Notes under the pieces: model-generated
The model's input: the letters and a program-made list of their open reading frames with translations, nothing else
Told to the model about the DNA's origin: nothing
Databases searched by the model: none
Assembly (NCBI GenBank): GCA_009923375.1
Contig: RFTO01000064.1
Span: forward strand, 1-6,564
Direction of reading: 5' to 3'
DNA length: 6,564 nucleotides
Origin: Actinomycetota bacterium
GTDB taxonomy: Bacteria > Actinomycetota > Actinomycetes > S36-B12 > UBA5976
Made by a program: the position numbers and the translations under genes
In this document: positions 6,266 through 6,564 of the stretch, piece after piece
Position numbering within the stretch: the first letter of the stretch is position 1
Layout of the letters: each line of letters begins with the position of its first letter

Positions 6266-6564
6266 GAGTGTTCCTTCGTTCGTGTTCGCAGCGCTGTGAT
6301 TGCACTCGTTAATGCGATTGCACCGATGACGAACCAGAGCCATTGTGTGCTGCCGCCTGCGGAAGGCTGATCGAAAACGGAGGCAAGGTTCGTCTGGATA
6401 ACACCACTGTTGTTACTGCCTTGCGCCCCTGTCGTGGGAGTTGCAATCGGTGTAGCTGAAGGCACAGAAGTCGACGGAGCGTCGCTGGGCTTGTTCACCG
6501 GCGCCACAGGGGCTTTCGGAGTCAGCGCATCAGGGGTGAGGTCGGTGATCGCTTTGCGTCCTGC
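6262..6564 (-). CDS. C-terminal part of a membrane-anchored, Pro/Ser/Thr-rich surface protein (5' end outside window)
   Basis: The last 100 residues are visible, and the frame is open to the window edge with no need for a start inside it. Residues 10-50 form a low-complexity linker rich in Pro, Ser, Thr and Ala, typical of a stalk through the cell wall. A short segment (55-71) follows, then one membrane helix (WLWFVIGAIALTSAITAL, 75-92) and a basic tail RTRTKEHS. The layout of linker, helix and basic tail is that of a cell-wall sorting signal, but no LPxTG or LAxTG is present; QPSAG (66-70) occupies the matching place. The stop overlaps the ATG of the sortase-like gene as ATGA, so the two are translationally coupled and probably work together. 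The extracellular domain is outside the window, so its role cannot be given. A GTG at 6507 exists but is unlikely to be the true start. Confidence 0.8.
   Translation of the reverse strand, partial: AGRKAITDLTPDALTPKAPVAPVNKPSDAPSTSVPSATPIATPTTGAQGSNNSGVIQTNLASVFDQPSAGGSTQWLWFVIGAIALTSAITALRTRTKEHS
6271..6277 (-). promoter_or_regulatory. Ribosome binding site of the sortase-like gene
   Basis: GAAGGAA on the minus strand lies five bases before ATG 6265, inside the end of the upstream gene. It supports the 330-residue start over the 356-residue one, and together with the ATGA overlap it points to coupled translation. Confidence 0.65.

Noticed and set aside
1..6564. CRISPR array, tRNA, rRNA or insertion sequence
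   Set aside because: No regularly spaced repeats, cloverleaf-like segment, rRNA sequence, transposase or terminal inverted repeats were found on reading through the window.

Overview
The window looks like a chromosomal segment of a member of the Actinomycetota with moderate GC. This is inferred from the class E-type sortase fold, the PstS-like surface protein, the TypA sequence, GTG/TTG start codons and TAnnnT-like promoter elements; no marker gene fixes the genus. Every supportable gene lies on the minus strand, so transcription runs from right (6564) to left (1).

Right part (6564 to about 3635), a cell-surface block. It opens with the C-terminal 100 residues of a secreted, Pro/Ser/Thr-rich protein ending in one membrane segment and a basic tail. 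An ATGA overlap couples it to a sortase-like protein. After a 248-base gap comes a PstS-like substrate-binding protein, followed by a strong hairpin terminator. The sortase-like protein keeps the fold landmarks of a class E sortase, but the catalytic His reads Arg and the catalytic Cys reads Ser. Its partner has QPSAG where an LPxTG-type sorting motif would sit. The PstS-like protein has a Sec signal peptide but no lipobox or anchor, and no pst permease or ATPase gene lies beside it. I read the block as a surface module built round a non-catalytic sortase homologue. A set of 11-base units resembling a Streptomyces PHO box lies 85 bases upstream of the PstS-like gene.

Middle part (3555 to 1147), housekeeping. 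A MutT-like Nudix hydrolase with a complete Nudix box is followed after 30 bases by the ribosome-associated GTPase TypA/BipA, which is full length and intact.

Left part (1080 to 1). A broken oligopeptide ABC-permease locus joins the N-terminal part of a DppC/OppC-type permease, out of frame, to the C-terminal part of a DppB/OppB-type permease. A 38-codon ORF overlapping the dppB stop by ATGA may be the stub of a second dppC. The window ends inside an unrecognised lipoprotein gene with a clear lipobox and its own ribosome binding site.

No tRNA, rRNA, CRISPR array, insertion sequence or phage gene was seen.
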